Shown here: piece by piece, positions 42,748-50,788 of the stretch
How positions within the stretch are numbered: position 1 is the first letter of the stretch
Layout of the letters: each line of letters starts with the position of its first letter
Source: Pseudomonadota bacterium
GTDB taxonomy: Bacteria > Pseudomonadota > Alphaproteobacteria > Rhizobiales > Devosiaceae
Direction of reading: 5' to 3'
Length of the DNA: 64,000 nucleotides
NCBI GenBank assembly: GCA_023391095.1
Contig: JAEWBN010000006.1
Location: 62,001-126,000, forward strand
Translations under genes and position numbers: made by a program
The notes under the pieces: model-generated
Database searches by the model: none
Told to the model about the DNA's origin: nothing
What the model saw: the letters and a program-made list of their open reading frames with translations, nothing else

Positions 42748-44424
42748 ATGTCCACCGCTTCTTCCTCCGCCCCGACCCCCGGTCCTCTCAGCGGCGCGCG
42801 CATCCTGGTCGAATGCCTCAAGATCCATGGGACCGACCGGGTCTTCTGCGTGCCGGGCGAGAGCTTTCTGGGCGTGCTCGATGCGCTCTACGACGAAGAG
42901 GGCCGGATCGGGCTGACGGTGGGCCGGCACGAGGCCACCACCGCCCATATGGCCGAGGCCTATGGCAAGCTGACCGGACAACCGGGCATCTGTTTTGTGA
43001 CCCGAGGACCGGGCGCCTCGCATGCCGCCATTGCGGTGCACACCGCCGCGCAGGACAGCACGCCGATGTTGCTGTTCGTGGGCCAGGTGCCGCGCGGCGA
43101 GCGCGGGCGCGAGGCCTTCCAGGAGGTCGATTTCACCGCCATGTTCGGGTCGATGGCCAAGTGGGTGGTGGAAATCACCGATCCGGCGCGCATTCCAGAA
43201 CTGGTAACGCGCGCGTTTCATGTTGCGACCCATGGGCGCCCGGGGCCCGTGGTCATTTCCATTCCCGAGGACATGCAGGCCGAGGTGGCCGAGGTAAGCT
43301 GGCCTGCGCCATATGCCCCCGCGGCTTCGGGACCGGATGCGGCGACGCTGGACCGGCTGCAGGGCATGCTGGAACAGGCCGAGCGCCCCATGCTGGTGCT
43401 GGGTGGCAGCAGCTGGTCGGCAGAGGCAGTGGCGCAGATGCGCGGCTTTGCCGAGCGCTTCGCGCTGCCCGTCGTTGCCGGATTCCGCCGCCAGGACCTG
43501 TTCGACAATACCCACCCCAACTATGCCGGTTTCCTCGGCTTCGGCATTGGGCCGGAGCTGACGCGGATGATCGGGGAAGCCGACCTGCTGCTGGTCGTGG
43601 GCGAGCGGCTGGGCGACACGGCCAGCTCGGGCTATTCGCTGATCGAGTTTCCGCGGCCCGCGCAGCGCCTCGTGCATGTCCATGCCGCGCCGGAAGAACT
43701 GGGCGTCCTGTACCAGCCGGAGCTGGCGATCGTGTCGTCGATGAAGGGCTTTGCCGCCGCCGCCGGTGCGCTGGTGCCGGGCGCCCTGCCCGACCGGTCC
43801 GGATGGATTGCGGCGGCGCGCGCGCAATATGAAAAGCACGCGACCCCGCCCGCCAAGAGCCCGCAGCATATCGACATGCCGCTGATCGTCTCTGAGCTGG
43901 CCGCGAGCCTGCCCGAGGACTGCGTCATCACCAATGGCGCGGGCATCTATGCCGGCTACGTGCATCGCTATTTCCGCTACCGCGCTTTTGGCAGCCAGCT
44001 GGCGCCGCAGAGCGGGGCGATGGGATACGGGCTGCCGGCGGCGATTGCCGCCCAGATCGTCAACCCGGACCGTCCGGTGGTGTGCTTTGCCGGGGACGGC
44101 TGTTTCCTGATGGCGTCGCACGAGCTGGCGACGGCGGCAATGTACAAGCTGCCGGTGATCGTGGTGGTGGTGGACAATGCCAGCTATGGCTCGATCCGCA
44201 TTCACCAGGAGCGCCAGTTCCCGAGCCGCATTTCGGGCACCGACCTCGTCAATCCCGACTTCTCGACGCTGGCGCGCGCCTATGGGGCCCATGCCGAAGT
44301 GATCGAGAATACCGAGGACTTTGCCGGGGCCTTCGAGCGCGCGCGCGCCTCCGGCGGTCCGGCGGTGCTGACAGTGCGGCTCGACATGGACACGATCGTC
44401 GCCTTCAATCCCCGCAAGGCATAG
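42748..44424 (+). CDS. ThDP-dependent enzyme 2, acetolactate-synthase-like
   Basis: 558 residues, same three-domain plan as ThDP enzyme 1 but only distantly similar. The activating Glu is E62 (VGRHEATTAHMAEAYGKLTG), and the ThDP motif is AGDGCFLMASHELAT...VVVDNASYGSIR followed by HQERQFPSRISGTDL. That last motif is common in ALS-like 2-oxoacid decarboxylases and carboligases of unknown substrate. No FAD-binding role can be excluded. AGAAGG lies five bases before the ATG at 42748. Followed directly by the aldehyde dehydrogenase, which suggests its product is an aldehyde. Confidence 0.86.
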   Translation: MSTASSSAPTPGPLSGARILVECLKIHGTDRVFCVPGESFLGVLDALYDEEGRIGLTVGRHEATTAHMAEAYGKLTGQPGICFVTRGPGASHAAIAVHTAAQDSTPMLLFVGQVPRGERGREAFQEVDFTAMFGSMAKWVVEITDPARIPELVTRAFHVATHGRPGPVVISIPEDMQAEVAEVSWPAPYAPAASGPDAATLDRLQGMLEQAERPMLVLGGSSWSAEAVAQMRGFAERFALPVVAGFRRQDLFDNTHPNYAGFLGFGIGPELTRMIGEADLLLVVGERLGDTASSGYSLIEFPRPAQRLVHVHAAPEELGVLYQPELAIVSSMKGFAAAAGALVPGALPDRSGWIAAARAQYEKHATPPAKSPQHIDMPLIVSELAASLPEDCVITNGAGIYAGYVHRYFRYRAFGSQLAPQSGAMGYGLPAAIAAQIVNPDRPVVCFAGDGCFLMASHELATAAMYKLPVIVVVVDNASYGSIRIHQERQFPSRISGTDLVNPDFSTLARAYGAHAEVIENTEDFAGAFERARASGGPAVLTVRLDMDTIVAFNPRKA

Positions 44425-44462
44425 CCGAACGGCTCCTCAAACTCTTATTCGCGAGGCGTTTC

Positions 44463-45896
44463 ATGGCCTACAAGGCTCCCCTGATGCATATTGCCGGCAA
44501 GTGGACACAGGGTTCCGCGCCGGAAGGTGAGGTCCGCAATCCGGCCGACAACAGCGTGCTGTCCGGCCTGGCGCGCGCCGACCAGAGCGACCTCGACCGG
44601 GCGCTCGCGTCCGCCCAACGCGGCTTTGAGCACTGGCGGGGGATTTCGGCCGAGAAGCGCTGCGAGCTGATCCTGGCCGGGGTGGCGCTGCTGCGCGAAC
44701 GGGCCGATGCGATTGCGCAGATCATCACGCTCGAACAGGGCAAGCCGGTTGGCGAAGCCCGCACCGAGGTGCTGCGCGCCGCCGCCATCATCGAATGGGA
44801 CGCCAATGAGGGCCGGCGCGCCTATGGCACCGTGGTGCCGGGCGAACCGGGCTTCATGCGCTATGGCCTGCGCCTGCCCATCGGGCCGGTGGCGGCGTTC
44901 ACGCCGTGGAATTTTCCGATTTCCTCCCCTGCCCGCAAGATCGGCGGGGCAATCGCCGCCGGTTGCTCGGTCGTGGTCAAGGCGTCCGAAGAAACGCCGG
45001 GCTCGGCTGCGGCGCTGGTGGAATGCCTGATAGATGGCGGCGTGCCGGGCGATGTGATCAACCTCGTCTTCGGCGACTCGCGGATGATCTCGTCCTACCT
45101 GATCGCTTCGCCTGTGATCCGCGCCATCACCTTTACCGGCTCGACCCCGGTGGGCAAGCATCTGGCGCGGCTGGCGGCCGACCATGCCAAGCCGGCCGTG
45201 ATGGAACTGGGCGGGCATGCGCCGGTCATCATCTCTGCCGATGCCGATATCGAGGCGGTAGTGCGCGAGGGCGTCGGGGCAAAGTTCCGCAATGCCGGGC
45301 AGATCTGCGTCTGCCCGACGCGGTTCATCGTCGAGCGGCCGATCTATGCCGATTTCGTGGACGCCTATGGCGCCGCCGTCAGCAAGCTCAATGTGGGCAA
45401 TGGGCTCGAGAGCGGCGTGCAGATGGGCCCGCTGGCCAACAAGCGGCGGCTCGACGCCATTTCCGAAATGGTTGAGGACGCCGTGCGGCGTGGCGGGCGC
45501 GTGGTGACCGGCGGCGAACGCATCGGCAATGCGGGCTATTTCCACCAGCCGACCGTGCTGGCCGACCTGCCAGCCGATGCCATGGTGCTCAACGAGGAGC
45601 CGTTCGGCCCACTCGCCCCGGTGATGGCTTTCGACACATTCGAAGAAGCGATCACCATCGCCAACAGCCTGCCGTTCGGGCTTGCCTCCTATGCCTTCAC
45701 CACGTCGCAGCAGCGCGCGCATGAGCTGGCAATGCGCGTCGAAAGCGGAATCATGTCGATCAACCATTTCGGCAGCTCGACGCCCGACACCCCGTTTGGC
45801 GGGGTCAAGGAAAGCGGCTATGGCCGGGAGGGCGGTTACGAGACGCTGGATGCATTCATGGTGACGAAGTTCATTTCGCACCGCGTCGCCGGCTGA
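44463..45896 (+). CDS. Succinate-semialdehyde-dehydrogenase-like aldehyde dehydrogenase
   Basis: 477-residue NAD(P)-dependent ALDH. The general base E248 is in MELGGHAP and the catalytic Cys is C282 in AGQICVCPTRF, with GFMRYGLRLPIGPVAAFTPWNFP in the coenzyme domain. Best overall resemblance is to GabD-type semialdehyde dehydrogenases. An aldehyde-carboxylate such as succinic or glutaric semialdehyde is therefore plausible, but not proven. Lies 38 bases after ThDP enzyme 2. Confidence 0.9.
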   Translation: MAYKAPLMHIAGKWTQGSAPEGEVRNPADNSVLSGLARADQSDLDRALASAQRGFEHWRGISAEKRCELILAGVALLRERADAIAQIITLEQGKPVGEARTEVLRAAAIIEWDANEGRRAYGTVVPGEPGFMRYGLRLPIGPVAAFTPWNFPISSPARKIGGAIAAGCSVVVKASEETPGSAAALVECLIDGGVPGDVINLVFGDSRMISSYLIASPVIRAITFTGSTPVGKHLARLAADHAKPAVMELGGHAPVIISADADIEAVVREGVGAKFRNAGQICVCPTRFIVERPIYADFVDAYGAAVSKLNVGNGLESGVQMGPLANKRRLDAISEMVEDAVRRGGRVVTGGERIGNAGYFHQPTVLADLPADAMVLNEEPFGPLAPVMAFDTFEEAITIANSLPFGLASYAFTTSQQRAHELAMRVESGIMSINHFGSSTPDTPFGGVKESGYGREGGYETLDAFMVTKFISHRVAG

Positions 45897-46024
45897 GAAT
45901 GCCATGAGGATTTGGAATGGGCGGCGGCTCAATCAGAAGTCGTCGCCACCGCTCCGAATCCCTAATCTGAAATTATGACAATAAAGAACGCGCTGCGTTT
46001 CAATGCGGCGCAGGGGGAGTGTCC

Positions 46025-46477
46025 GTGCACGCCAAAAACCTTGTTACAGGGGTCCTCTATACCGGTTTCGGGCTGCTGACGGCGGTCCTGGCTTCCGGCT
46101 ATCGCATGGGCACGCCCGTAGCCATGGGACCGGGCTTTTTTCCATTCTGGCTGGGCGTTGCCCTTGCCGTGATCGGGGCCATCCTGGTCGTCAAGTCCTC
46201 GCGTGGCGCAGCCGTGGACGGCAACAGCCGTCTCGAGGGCTGGGACCTGCGCAGCCTTGCGATCATTTCGGCGTCCGTGATCCTGTTCGGGATCGCGCTT
46301 CCGGTGCTGGGCCTAATGGCGTCGACCGCACTGCTGGTGCTGGTGTCGAGCTTTGCCAGCCGTGAATTCAGCCTCAAGGTGACGCTGATCAACGTCATCA
46401 TCCTTCTGGCCATCACCTACGTGGTCTTCGTGCTGGGACTGGGTCTGCAGATCCCGGTCTGGCCGGTCTTCTTCTAA
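46025..46477 (+). CDS. tctB: TTT transporter small membrane subunit (TctB)
   Basis: 150 residues with four hydrophobic segments (LVTGVLYTGFGLLTAVLA, GFFPFWLGVALAVIGAILVV, LAIISASVILFGIALPVLG, and a pair at the end). MGPGFFPFWLG is the conserved TctB motif. I start at the GTG at 46025 because GGGGGA is six bases upstream; a GTG two codons earlier touches that site. Eleven bases separate it from tctA. Confidence 0.9.
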   Translation: MHAKNLVTGVLYTGFGLLTAVLASGYRMGTPVAMGPGFFPFWLGVALAVIGAILVVKSSRGAAVDGNSRLEGWDLRSLAIISASVILFGIALPVLGLMASTALLVLVSSFASREFSLKVTLINVIILLAITYVVFVLGLGLQIPVWPVFF

Positions 46478-46488
46478 AGGGGCGCGAC

Positions 46489-47991
46489 ATGGATCTTTTC
46501 AGCAATATCGCCCTGGGCCTATCGACCGCGGCCAGCCTCGAAAACGTGCTCTACGCCATTTTCGGCGCACTGATCGGCACGCTGATCGGCGTTCTGCCCG
46601 GACTTGGCCCGCTGGCCACGATTTCGATGCTCCTGCCCTTTACCTTCGGGCTCGACACGCTGCCGGCCCTGATCATGCTCGCCGGCATCTATTATGGCGC
46701 GGCCTATGGCGGCTCGACCACGGCCATCCTGGTCAACCTTCCGGGCGAAACGGCCTCCGCGGTGACCGTGATCGACGGCTACCAGATGGCGCTGAAGGGT
46801 CGCGCGGGCGTCGCCATTGCCACCGCGGCCATCGGATCGTTCGTGGCGGGCACGGTGGGCACGTTCGTGCTCGCCGCCTTTGCGACGCCCCTCGCCAATG
46901 TGGCATTCCGCTTCGGCGGGGTCGAATATTTCTCCATGATGGTGCTGGGCCTGCTGGCCGCGGTGTCGCTGGCCAGCGGCTCGATGCTGAAGTCGGTCGG
47001 CATGGTGCTGGTGGGTCTCATCCTCAGCATGGTCGGCATCGACCTCAATTCGGGCACGCCGCGCTTTACCTTCGGGCAGGCCCATCTGTGGGACGGGATC
47101 GACTTCATCGTGCTGGCCGTGGGGCTGTTCGCGTTCGGTGAGATCGTATCGAGCCTCGAGGGCGGGGAAAGCCGCCAGTCTGTGACCGGCAAGGTCATCA
47201 AGCTCATGCCCAGCCGCGAGGATTTCCGGCGCATGTTCCCCGCCATCCTGCGCGGGACCGGCATCGGCTCGCTGGTGGGCGTGCTGCCTGGCGCGGGCAT
47301 GTCCATGGCCTCGTTCTTCTCCTATGGCGCGGAAAAGCGTGTTTCCAAGCACAAGGAAGAGTTCGGCAAGGGCGCCATCGAGGGCGTGGCCGGTCCGGAA
47401 TCGGCCAACAATGCCGCGGCGCAGACCGCCTTCATTCCCACGCTGACGCTTGGCGTGCCGGGCAGCCCGGTGATGGCGCTGATGCTGGGCGCGATGATCA
47501 TGCACGGCATCCAGCCGGGCCCGACCATCATGACCAACAATCCGACGCTGTTCTGGGGCCTGATTGCCTCGATGTGGATCGGCAACCTGGTGCTGGTGCT
47601 GCTCAACCTGCCGCTGGTGGGTGTGTGGGTGAAGCTGCTCAGCGTGCCCTATCGGGCGCTGTTCCCGGCCATCCTGGTGTTCTGCTGCATCGGCATCTAT
47701 TCGGTGCAGTTCGCAACCTTTGACATCTTCCTGGCCGTGGGCGCCGGGGTAATAGGGTATGGCCTGCGCAAGCTCGATTGCGAGCCGGCGCCGCTGGTGC
47801 TGGGCTTTGTGCTCGGGCCGATCATGGAAGTGAACCTGCGCCGGGCACTGGTGCATTCGCGCGGCGATTTCTCCGCCTTCGTGACCTCGCCGATTTCGCT
47901 GGGTTTCCTCGTGGCGGCTGTCGGCATCATTCTGATCGTGCTGCTCCCGGCCATCCGCCGCCGGCAGAACCAGATCTTCAGCGAGGGCTGA
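46489..47991 (+). CDS. tctA: TTT transporter large membrane subunit (TctA)
   Basis: 500-residue, roughly 12-helix permease of the tripartite tricarboxylate transporter family. GVLPGLGPLATISMLLPFTFGLD and YYGAAYGGSTTAILVNLPGE near the N-terminus are the TctA signature, repeated in the second half as LPGAGMSMASFFSYGAEKR. With TctB and TctC it forms a complete sodium- or proton-driven uptake system for an organic anion. Confidence 0.95.
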   Translation: MDLFSNIALGLSTAASLENVLYAIFGALIGTLIGVLPGLGPLATISMLLPFTFGLDTLPALIMLAGIYYGAAYGGSTTAILVNLPGETASAVTVIDGYQMALKGRAGVAIATAAIGSFVAGTVGTFVLAAFATPLANVAFRFGGVEYFSMMVLGLLAAVSLASGSMLKSVGMVLVGLILSMVGIDLNSGTPRFTFGQAHLWDGIDFIVLAVGLFAFGEIVSSLEGGESRQSVTGKVIKLMPSREDFRRMFPAILRGTGIGSLVGVLPGAGMSMASFFSYGAEKRVSKHKEEFGKGAIEGVAGPESANNAAAQTAFIPTLTLGVPGSPVMALMLGAMIMHGIQPGPTIMTNNPTLFWGLIASMWIGNLVLVLLNLPLVGVWVKLLSVPYRALFPAILVFCCIGIYSVQFATFDIFLAVGAGVIGYGLRKLDCEPAPLVLGFVLGPIMEVNLRRALVHSRGDFSAFVTSPISLGFLVAAVGIILIVLLPAIRRRQNQIFSEG

Positions 47992-47995
47992 GCCG

Positions 47996-48985
47996 ATGCT
48001 CTCGATTGCAATCCTGGACGACTACCAGAACGTCGCGCTCGAGCTGGCCGACTGGTCGGTGCTCGGATCCGATGCCCGGATCACGGTCCATAACCGCCCT
48101 ATCGCGGATGCCGACGAGCTGGTGGGTGTGCTGCAGGACGCCGAGGTGGTGGTGCTGATGCGCGAGCGAACGGCATTCCCGCGCAGTGTCATCGAGCGCC
48201 TGCCCCAGTTGCGCCTGATCGTGACCTCGGGCATGCGCAATCCGGCCATCGACCTCGTGGCGGCCGCGGCGCGCGGGATCACGGTTTGCGGGACCGAATA
48301 CCACGACATTTCCCATTCGACGGTGGAGCTGACCTGGGGGCTGATCCTGGCGCAGGCGCGCGACATTGCCCGGCAGGACGCCTCGGTGCGGCAGGGTGAG
48401 TGGCAGTTGGGAATCGGGCGGCAATTGCATGGCCGCACCCTGGGCGTCGTGGGCCTGGGACGGCTCGGGACGGCCGTGGCCCGGATCGGCGCGGCCTTCG
48501 GGATGAAGACCCTTGCCTGGAGCCCCAACCTCACCGCCGAGAGGGCGGCAGCGGCCGGGGTCGAGATGGCCGCGTCCAAGATCGATCTCATGGCGCGGGC
48601 GGATGTGGTGAGCCTCCATCTCGTGCTCAGCGAACGCACCCGCCATATCATCGACGGCGCTGCGCTCGCGGCAATGAAGCCGGATGGCGTGTTGATCAAC
48701 ACCGCCCGCGGTCCGCTGGTCGATACGGCGGCGCTGCTGGCCGCGCTCGAAGCCGGCAGCATCGGCGGAGCGGCCATCGACGTCTATGACGCCGAACCGC
48801 TGCCGCCTGCCCATCCGCTGCGCACCGCGCCGCGCACCGTGCTGACCCCGCATCTGGGTTACGTCACGCGCGAGCAGTACCAGATTTACTATAGCCAGAT
48901 CGTCGAAGACATCGCCGCGTTCCAAGCCGGACGGCCGTTGCGCCAGTTGGCGGTGGCTTCGACCAACCAGAAGGAGAGGACATGA
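47996..48985 (+). CDS. D-isomer-specific 2-hydroxyacid dehydrogenase
   Basis: 329-residue NAD-dependent enzyme interconverting a 2-hydroxy acid and its 2-oxo acid. The Rossmann motif is GVVGLGRLGTAVA; the catalytic Arg is in INTARGPLVD, Glu in YDAEPLP and His in LTPHLGYV. Overall it looks like the PGDH-like proteins often found beside TTT transporters. It starts four bases after tctA and overlaps etfB by four bases. It could supply the 2-oxo acid for the ThDP enzymes. Confidence 0.9.
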   Translation: MLSIAILDDYQNVALELADWSVLGSDARITVHNRPIADADELVGVLQDAEVVVLMRERTAFPRSVIERLPQLRLIVTSGMRNPAIDLVAAAARGITVCGTEYHDISHSTVELTWGLILAQARDIARQDASVRQGEWQLGIGRQLHGRTLGVVGLGRLGTAVARIGAAFGMKTLAWSPNLTAERAAAAGVEMAASKIDLMARADVVSLHLVLSERTRHIIDGAALAAMKPDGVLINTARGPLVDTAALLAALEAGSIGGAAIDVYDAEPLPPAHPLRTAPRTVLTPHLGYVTREQYQIYYSQIVEDIAAFQAGRPLRQLAVASTNQKERT

Positions 48986-49731
48986 AGATCCTTGTTCCTG
49001 TTAAGCAGGGTCTCGACACCGCCGCCAAGCTGCGGTTCACCTCGGATGGCGCGGGTCTCGACCTTGCGGGCGCGCGCTTTGTCACCAACCCGTTCGATGA
49101 AATCGCGCTGGAAGAAGCCGTGCGGCTGAAAGAGGCCGGGATTGCAAGCGAAGTGATCGCGGTGACGGTAGGCCGGGCGACCGGCGCCGAAACCCTGCGC
49201 GCAGCCATGGCTTGTGGCGCAGACCGCGCCATCCTGATCGAACATGAAGCCCCGCTGGAGCCGCTCGGCCTCGCCAAGCTGCTGGCCGCCATCGTGGCCC
49301 GGGAAGCACCGGGCCTCGTCATCGCGGGCAAGCAGTCCATCGACGGGGACAGCAACCAGGTGGGGCAGATGCTGGCCGGGCTGCTCGGCTGGCCGCAGGC
49401 GACCTTTGCGTCCTCGGTGAGCGTGGATGGCGATGCGGTGACGGTGGTGCGCGAAATCGACGAGGGTCTCCAGACCCTGCGCATGCCCCTGCCCGCCGTT
49501 GTGACGGCGGATCTGCGCCTCAACCAGCCGCGCTATGCCTCGCTGCCCAATGTGATGAAGGCCAAGAAAAAGCCCATCGAACAGCTGAGCGCGGCCGAAC
49601 TGGGCGTGGACACGGCGCCGCGCCAGACCGTGGTTTCGGTAAGCCAGCCGCCCGCCCGCGCCAAGGGCGTGATGGTTGCAAACGTCGATGACCTGCTGGG
49701 GCGTCTCCGCGACGGCGGACTGCTCAACTAG
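48982..49731 (+). CDS. etfB: Electron transfer flavoprotein beta subunit
   Basis: 249 residues. KILVPVKQGLD at the start, NPFDEIALEEAVRLKEAG and the conserved QTLRMPLPAVVTADLRLNQPRYASLPNVMKAKKKP segment identify a housekeeping-type ETF beta. It accepts electrons from the acyl-CoA dehydrogenase together with EtfA. Overlap with the upstream gene and strong AGGAGAGG binding site indicate co-translation. Confidence 0.94.
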   Translation: MKILVPVKQGLDTAAKLRFTSDGAGLDLAGARFVTNPFDEIALEEAVRLKEAGIASEVIAVTVGRATGAETLRAAMACGADRAILIEHEAPLEPLGLAKLLAAIVAREAPGLVIAGKQSIDGDSNQVGQMLAGLLGWPQATFASSVSVDGDAVTVVREIDEGLQTLRMPLPAVVTADLRLNQPRYASLPNVMKAKKKPIEQLSAAELGVDTAPRQTVVSVSQPPARAKGVMVANVDDLLGRLRDGGLLN

Positions 49732-49770
49732 CCCGCCCGTCCCTTCCCAATCGTTTTCCGAGGTGTTCCG

Positions 49771-50700
49771 TTGACGACACTCATTCTTGCCGACCACGAC
49801 AATGCCACCCTGGCCCCCAATTGCGCGCGCCTGGTTTCCGCTGCTGCCGCCCTGGGCAATCCCGTCACCATTCTCGTTGCCGGTTCCGGCTGCGCGTCGG
49901 TCGCCGAAGCCGCTGCGCGGCTGGACGGCGTGGCAAAGGTGCTGGTTGCGGACGCTGAACAGCTTGCCCATGGTCTGGCGGAACCGCTGGCCGCGCTCTT
50001 GAAGGGCCTTGCCGGGACATACAAGGTCATCATGGCTGCCACCAGCACGGCGGGTAAGAACGTGATGCCGCGCCTTGCGGCGCTGATCGACGTGGCCCAG
50101 GTGTCCGAAGTGGTCGGCATCGAGGCACCGGATCTGTTCACGCGCGCGGCCTATGCCGGCAATGCGCTGGAGGTGATCCGAGACGCCCAGCCCGTTCGCG
50201 TGCTCACGGTGCGCGCCTCGGCCTTCGAGCCCGTTGGGGAAACCGGCGCTGCGCCAATCGAGCCGGTGGCCGTGGACGTGCCTTCGTCCAAGACGCAGTT
50301 TGTCGGGCTCGAAGCGTCGGTCAGCGACCGGCCGAGCCTTGATGGCGCGCGCGTGGTGGTTTCCGGCGGGCGGGCGCTGGGCAGCAAGGAGCAGTTCGAG
50401 GCGGTGATCGGGCCGCTGGCCGACAAGCTCAATGCCGCCATCGGTGCATCGCGCGCGGCGGTCGATGCCGGGTATATTTCCAACGATTACCAGGTGGGAC
50501 AGACCGGCAAGATCGTCGCGCCGGACCTCTATCTTGCCTGCGGGATTTCCGGGGCGGTGCAGCACATTGCCGGGATGAAGAACAGCAAGGTGATCGTCGC
50601 CATCAACAGCGACCCGGAAGCGCCGATCTTTGAATATGCCGATTTCGGGCTGGTCGGTGACCTGTTCACGGTGCTGCCGGAATTGACCGCCAAGCTCTAG
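49771..50700 (+). CDS. etfA: Electron transfer flavoprotein alpha subunit
   Basis: 309 residues. The C-terminal FAD domain reads VVSGGRALGSKEQFE, AVDAGYISNDYQVGQTGKIVAPDLYLACGISGAVQHIAGM and INSDPEAPIFEYADFGLVGDL, all typical of EtfA. The TTG start at 49771 has GAGG about seven bases upstream and gives the standard short N-terminus. Lies between etfB and the ETF-quinone oxidoreductase. Confidence 0.94.
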   Translation: MTTLILADHDNATLAPNCARLVSAAAALGNPVTILVAGSGCASVAEAAARLDGVAKVLVADAEQLAHGLAEPLAALLKGLAGTYKVIMAATSTAGKNVMPRLAALIDVAQVSEVVGIEAPDLFTRAAYAGNALEVIRDAQPVRVLTVRASAFEPVGETGAAPIEPVAVDVPSSKTQFVGLEASVSDRPSLDGARVVVSGGRALGSKEQFEAVIGPLADKLNAAIGASRAAVDAGYISNDYQVGQTGKIVAPDLYLACGISGAVQHIAGMKNSKVIVAINSDPEAPIFEYADFGLVGDLFTVLPELTAKL

Positions 50701-50788
50701 CTTTCCAAGACCTTTGCCGGCCCCACGCGCTGCGGAGCTTTCGCAGCGTCGGGTCCGCTTTGCCCCACGCCAAGAAAAGGACCCTGCC

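Noticed and set aside
41470..44424. 984-codon plus-strand frame suggesting a giant ThDP enzyme
   Set aside because: Its first 400 codons are the wrong frame of the MFS gene. The real ThDP gene starts at the ATG at 42748 with AGAAGG upstream.
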